64,000 nucleotides of DNA from Soonwooa sp032078105 (GTDB lineage: Bacteria; Bacteroidota; Bacteroidia; Flavobacteriales; Weeksellaceae). Shown here piece by piece: positions 53,819 through 63,585 of the stretch. Position 1 is the stretch's first letter, and each line of letters opens with the position of its first letter. The translations under genes and the position numbers were made by a program. The notes beneath the pieces are model-generated. The model made no database searches and was not told the DNA's origin. It saw only the letters and a list, made by a program, of their open reading frames with translations. Location of the stretch: positions 94,384 to 158,383 of the forward strand of contig JBJZOS010000006.1 in NCBI GenBank assembly GCA_046269235.1, written 5' to 3'.

Positions 53819-54068
53819 TTTTTATGGTTTAAAAGTTTAATAATTAAAAATCTTTGAACTTCATATTTCAATTGACACGATTCTAATGAATTGGAAATTT
53901 TATCTCTTTTTCAACTTTAGTTAGAGCTACATTGAATTTTTTTTGCTAAATGTATGAGAACCATATTTAATAATGGTAAGTATTTTATGATTTCCATTTC
54001 TTTTTTCTTTATTACAAATTTCCAGTTTATTAAACTATTTAAATGTAACAAAAATAACCTTTTACAAA

Positions 54069-54230
54069 TTATATTCGACGTATGTTGTTAATCATGTACA
54101 TGTCCGATCAGACGAAAGCTGCTAGACTTTCAACAATTGGTACAGCGCTTGGAAGTACACAAGGATCGTGACGACCTTTACCTTTTACAACTATAATGTC
54201 GCCATCGACAGAGGATCTCTTAACAGTATT
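54069..54230 (-). pseudogene. aroC: Remnant of chorismate synthase C-terminus (aroC)
   Basis: The minus strand reads NTVKRSSVDGDIIVVKGKG, then GRHDPCVLPSAVPIVESLAAFV, a TGA at 54108-54110, and SDMYMINNIRRI before TAA at 54069-54071. GRHDPC...RAVPIVEA is the AroC signature. Only about 50 of some 355 residues remain. Upstream (higher coordinates) the frame is lost and a different plus-strand frame takes over. Confidence 0.85.
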
Positions 54231-54866
54231 TATTTTAAATATTTAAAAGAAAAAAAAGCCTTTGCTATATTCTTTTCATCGAATGATCATTTTTCGTTTG
54301 AACTAGACATTCCTCAAAAATTAGATCTTGCGATTAGTCAATTGTCTTTGGCTAAAAATTTTTTTAAATCTGCGCCAGCCTCATTGTCAAAAGATTGGGA
54401 AGCTTATGAAAAAAGCTTGAATAGTCTCGATTTAGAAACGATTAAAGAAACAAAATCCGAACTCACAAAAAGTTTAGAATCTGCTAAAGAAAAGCAGTTT
54501 TCGAAATTAAAATTAATGTCGATCGAAGTGATGCCAATTTCGACAGATGCTACAAAATCGTGGATTACGCTTCAAAATTATTATTCTAAAAAGATAAAAG
54601 ATATCGACGATAATCTCTTCCCAAATTCTGAATCCTCTTTTGCAAAGTATAAAAATTATAAAGTCGAATATTCGGATGCGGACGCCATGATTTTAGAATT
54701 GACGGACGTTTTTGACCAAGTCGCTTATGCTGCCATTTTGAAAACTAAAATCCAAAATAAAGAAGTGCTTTTAGCTACGAAGAATATTTCCAGCTGGGTT
54801 AATGATCGACATTCTAAAGAAATGGCTTATTTTTATTTAGAGATGTTTCGACATTTTTCGAAGTGA
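54168..54866 (+). CDS. Hypothetical protein, probably 5'-truncated
   Basis: Up to 232 residues from a GTG. The first 20 or so codons lie antisense to the aroC remnant and there is no ATG for about 118 codons, so the native 5' end seems to be missing. The rest (FFSSNDHFSFELDIPQKLDL, KDWEAYEKSLNSLDLETI, NDRHSKEMAYFYLEMFRHF) is helical, charged and of normal codon usage, without a recognised family. Possibly no longer expressed. Confidence 0.45.
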   Translation: MTTFTFYNYNVAIDRGSLNSIYFKYLKEKKAFAIFFSSNDHFSFELDIPQKLDLAISQLSLAKNFFKSAPASLSKDWEAYEKSLNSLDLETIKETKSELTKSLESAKEKQFSKLKLMSIEVMPISTDATKSWITLQNYYSKKIKDIDDNLFPNSESSFAKYKNYKVEYSDADAMILELTDVFDQVAYAAILKTKIQNKEVLLATKNISSWVNDRHSKEMAYFYLEMFRHFSK

Positions 54867-54901
54867 TTAATGATTGTTTGAAGTTTTAAATATAAAGCAC
54901 T

Positions 54902-54958
54902 GTCAGTCAGAGCGAAGCGAAGAATCGGAGAGTGTGATTCTTCCTTCGTCTGAATGAC
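54902..54958. repeat. Palindromic intergenic element
   Basis: Imperfect inverted repeat: a 25-bp left arm containing AGAGCGAAGCGAAGAATC and a right arm GATTCTTCCTTCGTCTGAATGAC, 9-nt loop. Elements of this wording are frequent between genes in Bacteroidota. Confidence 0.75.
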
Positions 54959-55075
54959 AAAAGCTATGTTAAAATTTTCCGTTACGCTTAATAATGGATA
55001 CTCATCATCTTCAACATTAACTTTTTAATTAAAATATGATAACAAAACTGCTTTATCTTTAGCTTTTTAAAAACC

Positions 55076-57223
55076 TCAAATCCTCTCCAGCTCGTCCGCA
55101 CTAATCACCGTTTTGAAAGTTCCGTAATTAACAGTGATTTTATTCTTGTTAATCATTTCGATCGTACCGACGCTGGTACTTCCGGAGATGCGAACACGTT
55201 GCCCAATTTTCAACCAAAGTGCGCGTTCTTTTTGACGTTTTTCTTCGATTTTTTCATTGGTTTCGGCAATTTTTTCGATGACTTCTTCTTTCTTCAGTTG
55301 TTGTGTAATTTTACGTTTTACAACTTGTAGACGTTTGGATTCATCTTTGTCTGCACCAACTTTTCGGAATTTTTCTTGTTCCAAAAGTTTAACAAAATCT
55401 TTAACAACATCTTTACGCGATTTTCCTTTGGTATAGCTGTCTATAAAAGCTTCGACTTTGTTTCCGAATTGCAATTTGCGATGCTCGTCTTCATACAATT
55501 TCTGAAAATTAAACAACTTTTGTTGCAATTGTTCATTCAGTTTGTGAAGATTATCACGTTTGTCTTCGACGGATTCTTTTCGTGTAGTAAGGTCAGATTT
55601 TAGTTTTTCGACTTCGTATTTTTCCTGTTGAAGTTTTACAATTGTTTTGTCAAGATTAACGATGTCGTGCTCAACTTTCTTTTTTGCATTATGAATGATG
55701 AATCTCGGAATTCTATTTTTCTCAGCAACTTCAAAAGTAAACGAACTTCCTGCCTGACCGATTTCTAACTTGTACATCGGCTCCAAAGTTTCTTCATCGA
55801 AAAGCATTGCCGCATTCATAGCATGTGGAAGTTGCTCCACAACCAATTTTATATTGGTGTAATGCGTTGTGATAATCGCATAACTTCCTTTTTCGTAGAA
55901 AAATTCTAGAAAAGCTTCCGCCAAAGCACCTCCCAATTCTGGATCAGATCCTGTCCCAAATTCGTCGATTAGCAATAACGTATTCTCATTGGCCTCACGA
56001 ATGATGCTTGCCATTTTTTTGAGTCGAGAAGAGTAGGTAGAAAGATGATTTTCAATCGATTGGTTATCGCCGATGTCTGTCATTAATTTATCAAAGAAAA
56101 ACATCTCCGACTTTGGATGGACAGGAACCAAAATCCCCGTCTGAATCATCAATTGAAGCAATCCTAAAGTTTTTAACGTAATCGATTTTCCGCCAGCATT
56201 TGGTCCAGAAATACAGATGATGCGATTCTTCTCAGAAAGTTCTAACGTCTGCGAAAAAATCTCTTTGTTTTCGGCTTTGTTTCTTAACCAAAGTAAGGGA
56301 TGGAAAGCGTTAATCAGTTTTAAGCTTTTGTGACGATTGATTTTTGGTAAAACACCATTAATCATTTTTGCAAATCTAGCTTTTGCTCGGATGATGTCGA
56401 GGTCAAAAATGTAATTTTGATAATCCTCTAGTTGCGGCTGAAACTCCGTAAGTTCGGCGGTTAGTTTTCGAAGAATTCTGTCAATTTCTTTTTTTTCTTC
56501 TTCTTCATTTTCTCGAAGACGAAATTGATGTTTAATCACACTTTCTGGCTGAATATAAGTGATAGATCCTGTTTTGGAAACACCTAATGTCCGGCCAGCA
56601 ACTCTTTTTTTGTAACCAGATTTAACAGCCAAAACGCGTTGGTCATCGATAATACTTTCGCGGATGTCATCCAAAAAATCACCTTGCGCAAGCGAAGATA
56701 ATGCACGATTAAAATTCTCCTGAATGGCCTTTCTGGCATGTTGAATTTCAGTTCGAATTGTTTTTAAATCCGAAGATGCATCACTTTTAACTTCTCCAAA
56801 ACGATTAAAAACTTTTGATATTTTATCAATGATTTCTTTTCTAAAGTCTAAATCTTTAACATCATTATTAAGATTTGGGAAAACTTCTATCAACTTTGGA
56901 AAGTAATTTTGAAGCTTGCCAACTTGCTCTGTTAGGTTTTTAATCTTGACAAAAGCATGGTTTTCTAGTCGATAATTCTCGATGTGCATGACCTTTAACG
57001 CATCTTCGATGTCTTCATACTCATCAAAAGGAATAGCATTTTCGCTTTCGTAAGAACTTAGGAATTCGGATGTTTTTTTTAATGATAATTCGGCTTCATC
57101 AATAGACATTGGTTGAAGCTCGAGGATTTTTTCGGATATTTTGGAAGAGTAGGCGAGTGGCGCGATTTCGGCCAACAGACGCGGAAACTCTAATTCTTGT
57201 AAATTTTCTTGACTGACTTGCAC
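55076..57223 (-). CDS. MutS2-like ATPase lacking the Smr domain
   Basis: 715 residues, about 70 fewer than MutS2. Clamp and lever regions (1-300), then the MutS ATPase core: Walker A SGPNAGGKSI (about 340), STYSSRLKKM, Walker B LLLIDEFGTGSDPE, and TTHYTNIKL. A long coiled-coil (about 510-640) and a small KOW-like end (SVGTIEMINKNKITVNYG) close it. The C-terminal Smr endonuclease is absent. MutS2 acts on recombination intermediates or collided ribosomes; which job survives without Smr is unclear. Ends with TGA. Confidence 0.88.
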   Translation of the reverse strand: MQVSQENLQELEFPRLLAEIAPLAYSSKISEKILELQPMSIDEAELSLKKTSEFLSSYESENAIPFDEYEDIEDALKVMHIENYRLENHAFVKIKNLTEQVGKLQNYFPKLIEVFPNLNNDVKDLDFRKEIIDKISKVFNRFGEVKSDASSDLKTIRTEIQHARKAIQENFNRALSSLAQGDFLDDIRESIIDDQRVLAVKSGYKKRVAGRTLGVSKTGSITYIQPESVIKHQFRLRENEEEEKKEIDRILRKLTAELTEFQPQLEDYQNYIFDLDIIRAKARFAKMINGVLPKINRHKSLKLINAFHPLLWLRNKAENKEIFSQTLELSEKNRIICISGPNAGGKSITLKTLGLLQLMIQTGILVPVHPKSEMFFFDKLMTDIGDNQSIENHLSTYSSRLKKMASIIREANENTLLLIDEFGTGSDPELGGALAEAFLEFFYEKGSYAIITTHYTNIKLVVEQLPHAMNAAMLFDEETLEPMYKLEIGQAGSSFTFEVAEKNRIPRFIIHNAKKKVEHDIVNLDKTIVKLQQEKYEVEKLKSDLTTRKESVEDKRDNLHKLNEQLQQKLFNFQKLYEDEHRKLQFGNKVEAFIDSYTKGKSRKDVVKDFVKLLEQEKFRKVGADKDESKRLQVVKRKITQQLKKEEVIEKIAETNEKIEEKRQKERALWLKIGQRVRISGSTSVGTIEMINKNKITVNYGTFKTVISADELERI

Positions 57224-57307
57224 ACTACAAAGATAAGAAATTGAAGTTTTAGTTTGTTGTTTAAGAGATCGATGTAATAATATTATACAATTAGTTTAGT
57301 CCACCAA

Positions 57308-57339
57308 AAAAAGGAGCGTTATAATTAACGCTCCTTTTT
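57308..57339 (-). terminator. Terminator after the M1 peptidase gene
   Basis: 14-bp perfect stem AAAAAGGAGCGTTA, 4-nt loop, T-run on the minus strand. Confidence 0.85.
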
Positions 57340-57394
57340 ATTTTTGGTGACATTTTAAAACATCTACATTGATGAGAGATTATTTTTGGATAGT

Positions 57395-59329
57395 TTATTT
57401 TTTAATAATTTTAAAACTTTTTGATGACAAATCTGCCATATTTAATTTCAGGATGTAGGTGCCAGCAATCAATTCTGATAAATCAAGCGTTTTGGTACTT
57501 TGATAAGATTTTACTTTTTGTCCTACTGCATCAAAAACTTCAATTGTTGCAATTTGTTCAACAGTTTCTATTTTTAAAATTGCGTTAGTAGGATTTGGAT
57601 ATACTTGGGTTTTTAAACTTTCAACGTCTTCAGCAGCTAAAGAATTGTCTTTAATAACACTTGCATTAGGGGTTAAGATTTGATGTTCTGGATCAAACAA
57701 AATTGAAGTCACTGCAAAGCCTACCTCTTTGGTGAAATATTGATTATTAGTGGTATTATCTAATGTAACAAGAGTTGATTGTCCATTAGCCCCCATCACT
57801 TTAATAGGTAAAGGCATCTCATAGTAATTAACAGAATTATGGCTTTGTCTTTGCGAAATCTTAAATGTCACATTAGTTGTACCAGGCTTCCAATGTATGG
57901 TATAAGTTGGGTATCCTTCACCATATATCCAATCATTAAAAAATTCTGTGAGATTTTCTCCACTAAAAGTATTGGCAAAAGTAACGAAATCCGCTGTTTT
58001 TGCATAAGTATTTGCAAATTGCGGTGCAGTTGTATAAGCTTTCAAGAGGTTATAAAACTTCTGCTCTCCAAGTTTCCATTTTAACATTCTTAAGACAAAA
58101 CCTCCTTTTCCGTAGGTTAATCTTCCGTCAAAAATTCTGTTCGAACTTGGTTGTGAATCTTTAATATATACACTTCCAGTAGGATACATTGTTATATAGT
58201 CAATTTGATTTTTTAGATAACTCTGAAAGTCGCTAGAACTCATTAATAATTTTTCGTATACTAGTTGTTCTCCAAAATTTGCAAAACCTTCGTTAAGCCA
58301 AATGTCATGCCATGTGGCACAAGTTACCTTATCGCCAAACCATTGGTGCGCCAACTCATGTGCTATCAAACCTTTCGAAAAATAGCCCATACTACTCATC
58401 GTTGTATGCTCCATACCACCCCCAGCATTGAATTGCATATGTCCATATTTTTCGCTTCGGAAAGGATAAAGCCCAAAATGTTCTTCAAAAGTCGCCATAC
58501 AAGTTTTAGTCCATTGTATATTGCTCATCTCGGAAGAGTTGTTATTGGTAGATGGATAAATGTAGTTAACAAACGGAAAAGCGTCCGCTCCAGTCCCGAA
58601 AGTGTCATTTAGTTTGATATAATTCGTAATACCTAATGCTACCAAATAAGCGGGCGTTGGGATATTAGTTTTCCAGAACGTAAGCTTTTTACCGCCACCC
58701 AGAGAGGTTTCCGATTGCAAAACGCCATTTGCGGCGACGTTATATTGAGATGGTGTTGTAATTTTAATATCGATTTTTTCAATTTTGTCATTAAGACTTT
58801 GCTTAGTTGGCCACCATTCTTTTGCACCAAAGGGCTCTGATAATGTTGCTAAGATTGGTACACCATTTTGCATCTGCGATGAAAAAGCATCGTCAGAATC
58901 ATCTGGAACACCGCTGTAAGAAATCGATAAAGAGTCTAAAGTCGCCGCAGGAATATTTGTGGGAAAATTAATTTTCAATTCCTTGGTCGGCAGTTGCTGG
59001 AAAGTTAAATTCTGATTACGATATTTAACTTCACTCACATTAAGATTATTAGACAAATCAAAATAAATAGTTGATGATGGACTCAACATTTTAAAATGCG
59101 ACGTCACTTTACCTTTGACAAATTGTTGTGCAGGATCGAGATCTAATTCCATACGGATATAACGAAGATCGTAATTAAGCGTATTTGGATTTTCGTTTTC
59201 GTTAAAAAGCATCGCTTTAGAGGCTCTTTTACGTTCGCTTTCAATCAGTTTATCTTGTTCGTTTCTGTTTTGTGCTATACTTAACACCGAAATCGCAGAT
59301 AAAATTAAAATGGTAAATTTTGTTTTCAT
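57395..59329 (-). CDS. Secreted M1-family metallopeptidase with T9SS sorting domain
   Basis: 644 residues. Signal peptide to SIAQ (about residue 20). Gluzincin fold: exopeptidase motif GGMEHTTMSSMGY and zinc site HELAHQWFGDKV with downstream NEGFANF. The last 80 residues are a type A T9SS C-terminal domain (VYPNPTNAILKIE, EVFDAVGQKV, GTYILKLN), so it is exported through the type IX system to the surface or medium. Aminopeptidase activity is expected. Usual M1 GxMEN is here GGMEH. Confidence 0.93.
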   Translation of the reverse strand: MKTKFTILILSAISVLSIAQNRNEQDKLIESERKRASKAMLFNENENPNTLNYDLRYIRMELDLDPAQQFVKGKVTSHFKMLSPSSTIYFDLSNNLNVSEVKYRNQNLTFQQLPTKELKINFPTNIPAATLDSLSISYSGVPDDSDDAFSSQMQNGVPILATLSEPFGAKEWWPTKQSLNDKIEKIDIKITTPSQYNVAANGVLQSETSLGGGKKLTFWKTNIPTPAYLVALGITNYIKLNDTFGTGADAFPFVNYIYPSTNNNSSEMSNIQWTKTCMATFEEHFGLYPFRSEKYGHMQFNAGGGMEHTTMSSMGYFSKGLIAHELAHQWFGDKVTCATWHDIWLNEGFANFGEQLVYEKLLMSSSDFQSYLKNQIDYITMYPTGSVYIKDSQPSSNRIFDGRLTYGKGGFVLRMLKWKLGEQKFYNLLKAYTTAPQFANTYAKTADFVTFANTFSGENLTEFFNDWIYGEGYPTYTIHWKPGTTNVTFKISQRQSHNSVNYYEMPLPIKVMGANGQSTLVTLDNTTNNQYFTKEVGFAVTSILFDPEHQILTPNASVIKDNSLAAEDVESLKTQVYPNPTNAILKIETVEQIATIEVFDAVGQKVKSYQSTKTLDLSELIAGTYILKLNMADLSSKSFKIIKK

Positions 59330-59338
59330 ATAAAAAAA

Positions 59339-59360
59339 ATACTCGCAATGTTGCGAGTAT
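59339..59360 (-). terminator. Terminator after dacB
   Basis: 10-bp perfect stem ATACTCGCAA, 2-nt loop; on the minus strand followed by a T-run. Confidence 0.8.
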
Positions 59361-59380
59361 TAAATTTATAAAATATTGTG

Positions 59381-60832
59381 TTACAAATCTAATGTAGGAT
59401 CCAAAAGTTGCTCCATCCTAGCTTTGACTTGTGCGACAGATCCTGTGTAATTGTTGATTAACAGAGAGAAAACTAATGTTTTTCCACTTCTAGTTTTTAT
59501 GTAACCTGCAAGCGTTTTAACACGATTTAAAGTTCCTGTTTTAGCAAAAATCTGTCCGTTTGAGTTTGTTAAAAACATCTTTTTTAGCGTCCCAGACTGT
59601 CCTGCAATTGGCAGAGATTCAAAATAATCTTTATAATAAGATTCTTTCATCAATCCTGTCAAAAACTTAACTTGTGCAATTGGCGTTACCATATTGTTGC
59701 GAGAATAGCCGCTACCATCAACATAGTTAAGACCATTGGTGTCAAATGATTTTCTTTCAAGATGTGCGCGAACAACCTGCTTTCCAGCTTCTGCGACTTG
59801 ATCTCCCGAAACATAAAATCCTAAAGATTTTAGCAAAGCTTCAGACAAGGCATTATCACTGTGTTGGTTGATGTAGTGGACGATCTCCGAAAGCATCGGC
59901 GACTTGTAATTACTAAGTATTTCTCTTGGCTCAGGCGATGGATCGACAAATCTTGCTGTTACTTTTCCTTGAACTGCAATACCTGATTTTAACATCGTTG
60001 CTTTTAAAGAATTTGCTAGGGACGTGGGTTGATCTGCTAATTTTGTTGTTAATCCTCCACCTTCAAATTTGTCAGCATATACCATTTTGTTATTGTAAGG
60101 TGACACATAGAAGTAACGTTTTTCGTTGTTAAAAGGATTATTTTGTTTAACAATTAACTTTTCATTTCTTGGATTAATATCTCTTGTCGTCCCAACAGGT
60201 AAATAATAGTTATTGTGGTCTAACCAAACGATATTAGCTGGCAAATCCATTTTATTTTCTTTAAACACGGCAGTTTCTACGATAATCTCGCCATTTACTT
60301 TTTTTATTCCCTTATCGCGAATAGCATTCATAAATTGCGAAACCAGACCAGAAGCCGATGTAGAACCTACGCGCAAAGCTCCAAAAGAAGGATCGCCACT
60401 TCCAATAATATAAAGATTACCATCTAACACACCATTTTCATCGATGTTTCCTGAAAACTCCAACTGCGTATTCCATCTGAAGTTTCCTCCAAAATAAGAA
60501 TAAGCCGTTTCTGTGGTTAACAATTTGGTCGTCGAAGCAGGTATTAAGGGGGTTGTTTCGTTGTAAGATGTAATAATCTTGTTGCTTTTAGGATCGTACA
60601 CAACAAATCCCCAATTTGCAGTTCTTAGAACAGGATCCGAAAACATTCTGTTGATGTTAACTTCAATATTCTCTTTAGGAGACAACAGGGATTTTTCGGG
60701 AGAAATCTCTTTCGCCAAAAGACCTGGTTGCTCATAAAATTGAGGAATTGAAGATACTGCTGATGTCTGCGCAAAAATGCTAATCGAAAAACCTAAACTA
60801 AGTACGCTAATGTATTTCTTAAATTTATTCAT
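59381..60832 (-). CDS. dacB: D-alanyl-D-alanine carboxypeptidase/endopeptidase (PBP4 class)
   Basis: 484 residues from the ATG at 60832; a longer frame starts 21 codons earlier, but this start gives a proper signal peptide ending SIFAQ (about residue 22). Penicillin-binding motifs: SxxK as S100-TTK (IPASTTKLLT), SxN in GSGYSRNNMV, and KTG in FAKTGTLNRV. Trims peptidoglycan stem peptides in the periplasm. Terminator downstream; priA lies upstream on the same strand. Confidence 0.93.
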   Translation of the reverse strand: MNKFKKYISVLSLGFSISIFAQTSAVSSIPQFYEQPGLLAKEISPEKSLLSPKENIEVNINRMFSDPVLRTANWGFVVYDPKSNKIITSYNETTPLIPASTTKLLTTETAYSYFGGNFRWNTQLEFSGNIDENGVLDGNLYIIGSGDPSFGALRVGSTSASGLVSQFMNAIRDKGIKKVNGEIIVETAVFKENKMDLPANIVWLDHNNYYLPVGTTRDINPRNEKLIVKQNNPFNNEKRYFYVSPYNNKMVYADKFEGGGLTTKLADQPTSLANSLKATMLKSGIAVQGKVTARFVDPSPEPREILSNYKSPMLSEIVHYINQHSDNALSEALLKSLGFYVSGDQVAEAGKQVVRAHLERKSFDTNGLNYVDGSGYSRNNMVTPIAQVKFLTGLMKESYYKDYFESLPIAGQSGTLKKMFLTNSNGQIFAKTGTLNRVKTLAGYIKTRSGKTLVFSLLINNYTGSVAQVKARMEQLLDPTLDL

Positions 60833-60984
60833 TCTCAAACATATAGGTGAAAATGTTGAAAATTTAACAATTCTATATTTGTCAAATAAAATCAACCTTT
60901 CTCAAAACGAAGTAAAGTTATATATTATTGCTTCAGTCTAGGCTCTTACACATTATAAAAGCTTTTAAACTTTGTTAAACTTTG

Positions 60985-63432
60985 TTAAAAATCAACGTAA
61001 ACTAACTTTTTGATACTTTTGTAAGCAGAAATATCGTCGAATTCTTCGAAACTTTGGCGGATATAGTCTTTAAAGATTAAATAGTTCTTTCCACGAGGAA
61101 GTTTTAGCAGAATTTGAAATTGAAACATATTGTTCAAACGTGCAATAGATGCGGGTTCAGGACCCAAAATGCAATCTTCGGGCAAGTATTTTCTTAGGAT
61201 TGAACCTAGAAATTGAGACGCTCGATCCACTTTGTCTTCTCTGCGATGTTTTAGTTCTATCATTATCAATTTCGTAAATGGCGGATAATGAAATTTTTTG
61301 CGTTCGGTCAAAAAATAGTCGTAAATCCCTTGAATATTATTTCGTTGGATTAATTCAAAAACGGGATTTTGAGGATTATAAGTCTGAATTAATACTTTTC
61401 CTTGCCCAGAAACCCTACCAGCACGCCCAGAAACCTGAGTCATCAACTGATAAGCTCTTTCTTCCGCCCGAAAATCCTGAACATACATCAAAGAATCAGC
61501 TCTTGGTATGGCAACTAATTCGATGTGGTCAAAATCCAAACCTTTGGAAATCATCTGGGTACCAACGATAATGTCGGTGTCGCGGTCTTCAATTTTCTCA
61601 TATAATTTTTCGTAGGCAAATTTCTTTCTCATGGAATCCACATCCATTCTATCCACTTCGGCTTCTGGGAAAAGTTTTTGCAATTCCTCATGAATTTGCT
61701 CTACGCCAACGCCTCTTTCATTCAAATTTTCAGAATGACATTTTGGACAAGTTTTCGGCTTCGAAGCACGTTGACCGCAATAATGGCATTTCATTTCGTT
61801 AGAAAATTTATGATACGTCATCACCACATCGCAATTCGAACAATAATTAACGTAACCACAAGACTCACATTCTATAACATTGGCGTAACCACGGCGGTTG
61901 TGGAGCACTATAGTTTGATTTTTTTGTTCTAAATTTTGTCTGATATTTTCTAACAAAAGAAATGAAAAATCTCCCGAAACATTTTTCGAATCTTGTGCTT
62001 CTTTAAAATTTATTAATTCAAACTTCGGTAAATCTACTTTTCCAAATCGTTCACCTAAGAAAACATATTTTACTTTGTCTTTTCGAGCCGCAAAATAGCT
62101 TTCAACAGACGGCGTTGCGGAACCCAAAATCACATTTGCATTATACTTTTGGCCTAAAATCTGTGCAGCATCTTTAGCATTAAAAAATGGTGAAGCTTCT
62201 CTTGGGCGATACGCCGAGTCGTGTTCTTCATCAACAATTATTAAACCTAAATTTTGATAAGGCAAAAACAAAGCATTTCGCATTCCGATAAGGACTTTCA
62301 GTTCATTGTTCCTTACTTTTCGCCAGACTTCAACCCTTTCGAAATCGGTCAATTTTTGATGATAAAATCCTAAAGCGCTGCCATATTTTTTCTCTAAACG
62401 TTGCGTGATTTGTTTGGTTAAGGCAATTTCAGGAAGCAAAAACAAAACATTCTTACCTTCATTAATGCATTCCTCGATTTTCTCAAGATAAATATGTGTT
62501 TTCCCAGAAGATGTTACGCCATGCAACAGCACGTTTTTATTTTTAGAAAATGCCTCATCCAACAAAACCAAAGCTTGTTTTTGGGCAGAACTCAACGCTT
62601 CTAATTCTTCGGTATCTCCTTCGTAGTAGTCGATTCTGTCTTTTTGAAGAAAGTATTCTTCCACCCAATTTTTATCCAATAGAGCTTTGATGTGCGAAGG
62701 GGAAAAAAATCCGTCATCAAATAGTTCCGATTTCTTGATAGGAGAATCTGGATTTTCAGTTTGTTTATCCAAAATCGCCAAAAATAAATCTTTTTGTTTC
62801 GGCGCCCTTTTCAGTTGCGAAAGGATTTCGGTGAGTTCAAAATTCTTCAAAACGTCATCTTTTATCCTCACGTAAGCCATTTCTTTTGCGCGATATTTTT
62901 CAGCAACTTGCTCATCAATCTCAATATATTGCAAATCGATCAGCGAATTGATGGTTTTAATAATGTCTTTTTTGGGGATAAAAGCTTCAATATCCGTTAA
63001 ATTAATGAGTTGCCGAACTTCTAAAGCTTGAATAAGATACATTTCATTAACATCCAAATTCTCGAAATTTATAACTGCATTGGGTTTTAATTTTAAGTAG
63101 GTTTCACTTTCTAATTTTAATGATGATGGAAAAGCAAAACGGTAAATTTCTCCCAAGTTGCAGAGATAATAATCGGAAAGCCAATTCCAGAACTCAATTT
63201 GCTGAATCGGTAAAATAGGCTTTTGGTCGAGAATATTGATAATATCTTTGGGGACAAAAGTTTCGGGTTCATTTTGATGCAAATCCCAAACAATGCCGGT
63301 GTAGATTTTTTTCCCTCCAAATTGCACCAAAACCCGCATTCCGAGTTGGATTTCATTTAATAATTCATCGGGAACTTTGTAGGTGAAAGAACCTTTGAGA
63401 TTGAGCGGTAAAATAATTTGAGCGTAGTGCAA
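60985..63432 (-). CDS. priA: Primosomal protein N' (replication restart helicase)
   Basis: 815 residues. N-terminal 3'-DNA-binding domain, then superfamily-2 helicase: Walker A GVTSSGKTHIYLE (about 305), LLPEIALT, DEEHDSAYRP, GSATPSVES, the zinc-binding insertion (CESCGYVNYCSNCD and CHYCGQ, CPKCHSE), and motif VI QVSGRAGRV. Restarts stalled forks. Intact and full length. Confidence 0.96.
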   Translation of the reverse strand: MHYAQIILPLNLKGSFTYKVPDELLNEIQLGMRVLVQFGGKKIYTGIVWDLHQNEPETFVPKDIINILDQKPILPIQQIEFWNWLSDYYLCNLGEIYRFAFPSSLKLESETYLKLKPNAVINFENLDVNEMYLIQALEVRQLINLTDIEAFIPKKDIIKTINSLIDLQYIEIDEQVAEKYRAKEMAYVRIKDDVLKNFELTEILSQLKRAPKQKDLFLAILDKQTENPDSPIKKSELFDDGFFSPSHIKALLDKNWVEEYFLQKDRIDYYEGDTEELEALSSAQKQALVLLDEAFSKNKNVLLHGVTSSGKTHIYLEKIEECINEGKNVLFLLPEIALTKQITQRLEKKYGSALGFYHQKLTDFERVEVWRKVRNNELKVLIGMRNALFLPYQNLGLIIVDEEHDSAYRPREASPFFNAKDAAQILGQKYNANVILGSATPSVESYFAARKDKVKYVFLGERFGKVDLPKFELINFKEAQDSKNVSGDFSFLLLENIRQNLEQKNQTIVLHNRRGYANVIECESCGYVNYCSNCDVVMTYHKFSNEMKCHYCGQRASKPKTCPKCHSENLNERGVGVEQIHEELQKLFPEAEVDRMDVDSMRKKFAYEKLYEKIEDRDTDIIVGTQMISKGLDFDHIELVAIPRADSLMYVQDFRAEERAYQLMTQVSGRAGRVSGQGKVLIQTYNPQNPVFELIQRNNIQGIYDYFLTERKKFHYPPFTKLIMIELKHRREDKVDRASQFLGSILRKYLPEDCILGPEPASIARLNNMFQFQILLKLPRGKNYLIFKDYIRQSFEEFDDISAYKSIKKLVYVDF

Positions 63433-63585
63433 AACTTGAAATAAAGTGTAAAAATAATTGATTAAATCTGGTATTCAAAATTTCTTAAGAAATTAGTCTT
63501 TTTCGTTTTCAAAAAACATCATTTTGAAATAGCATCCATTGAAAAAAATTCTAGTTTTCAGATTCCTTGTTTTTAGTTTGTTGTA

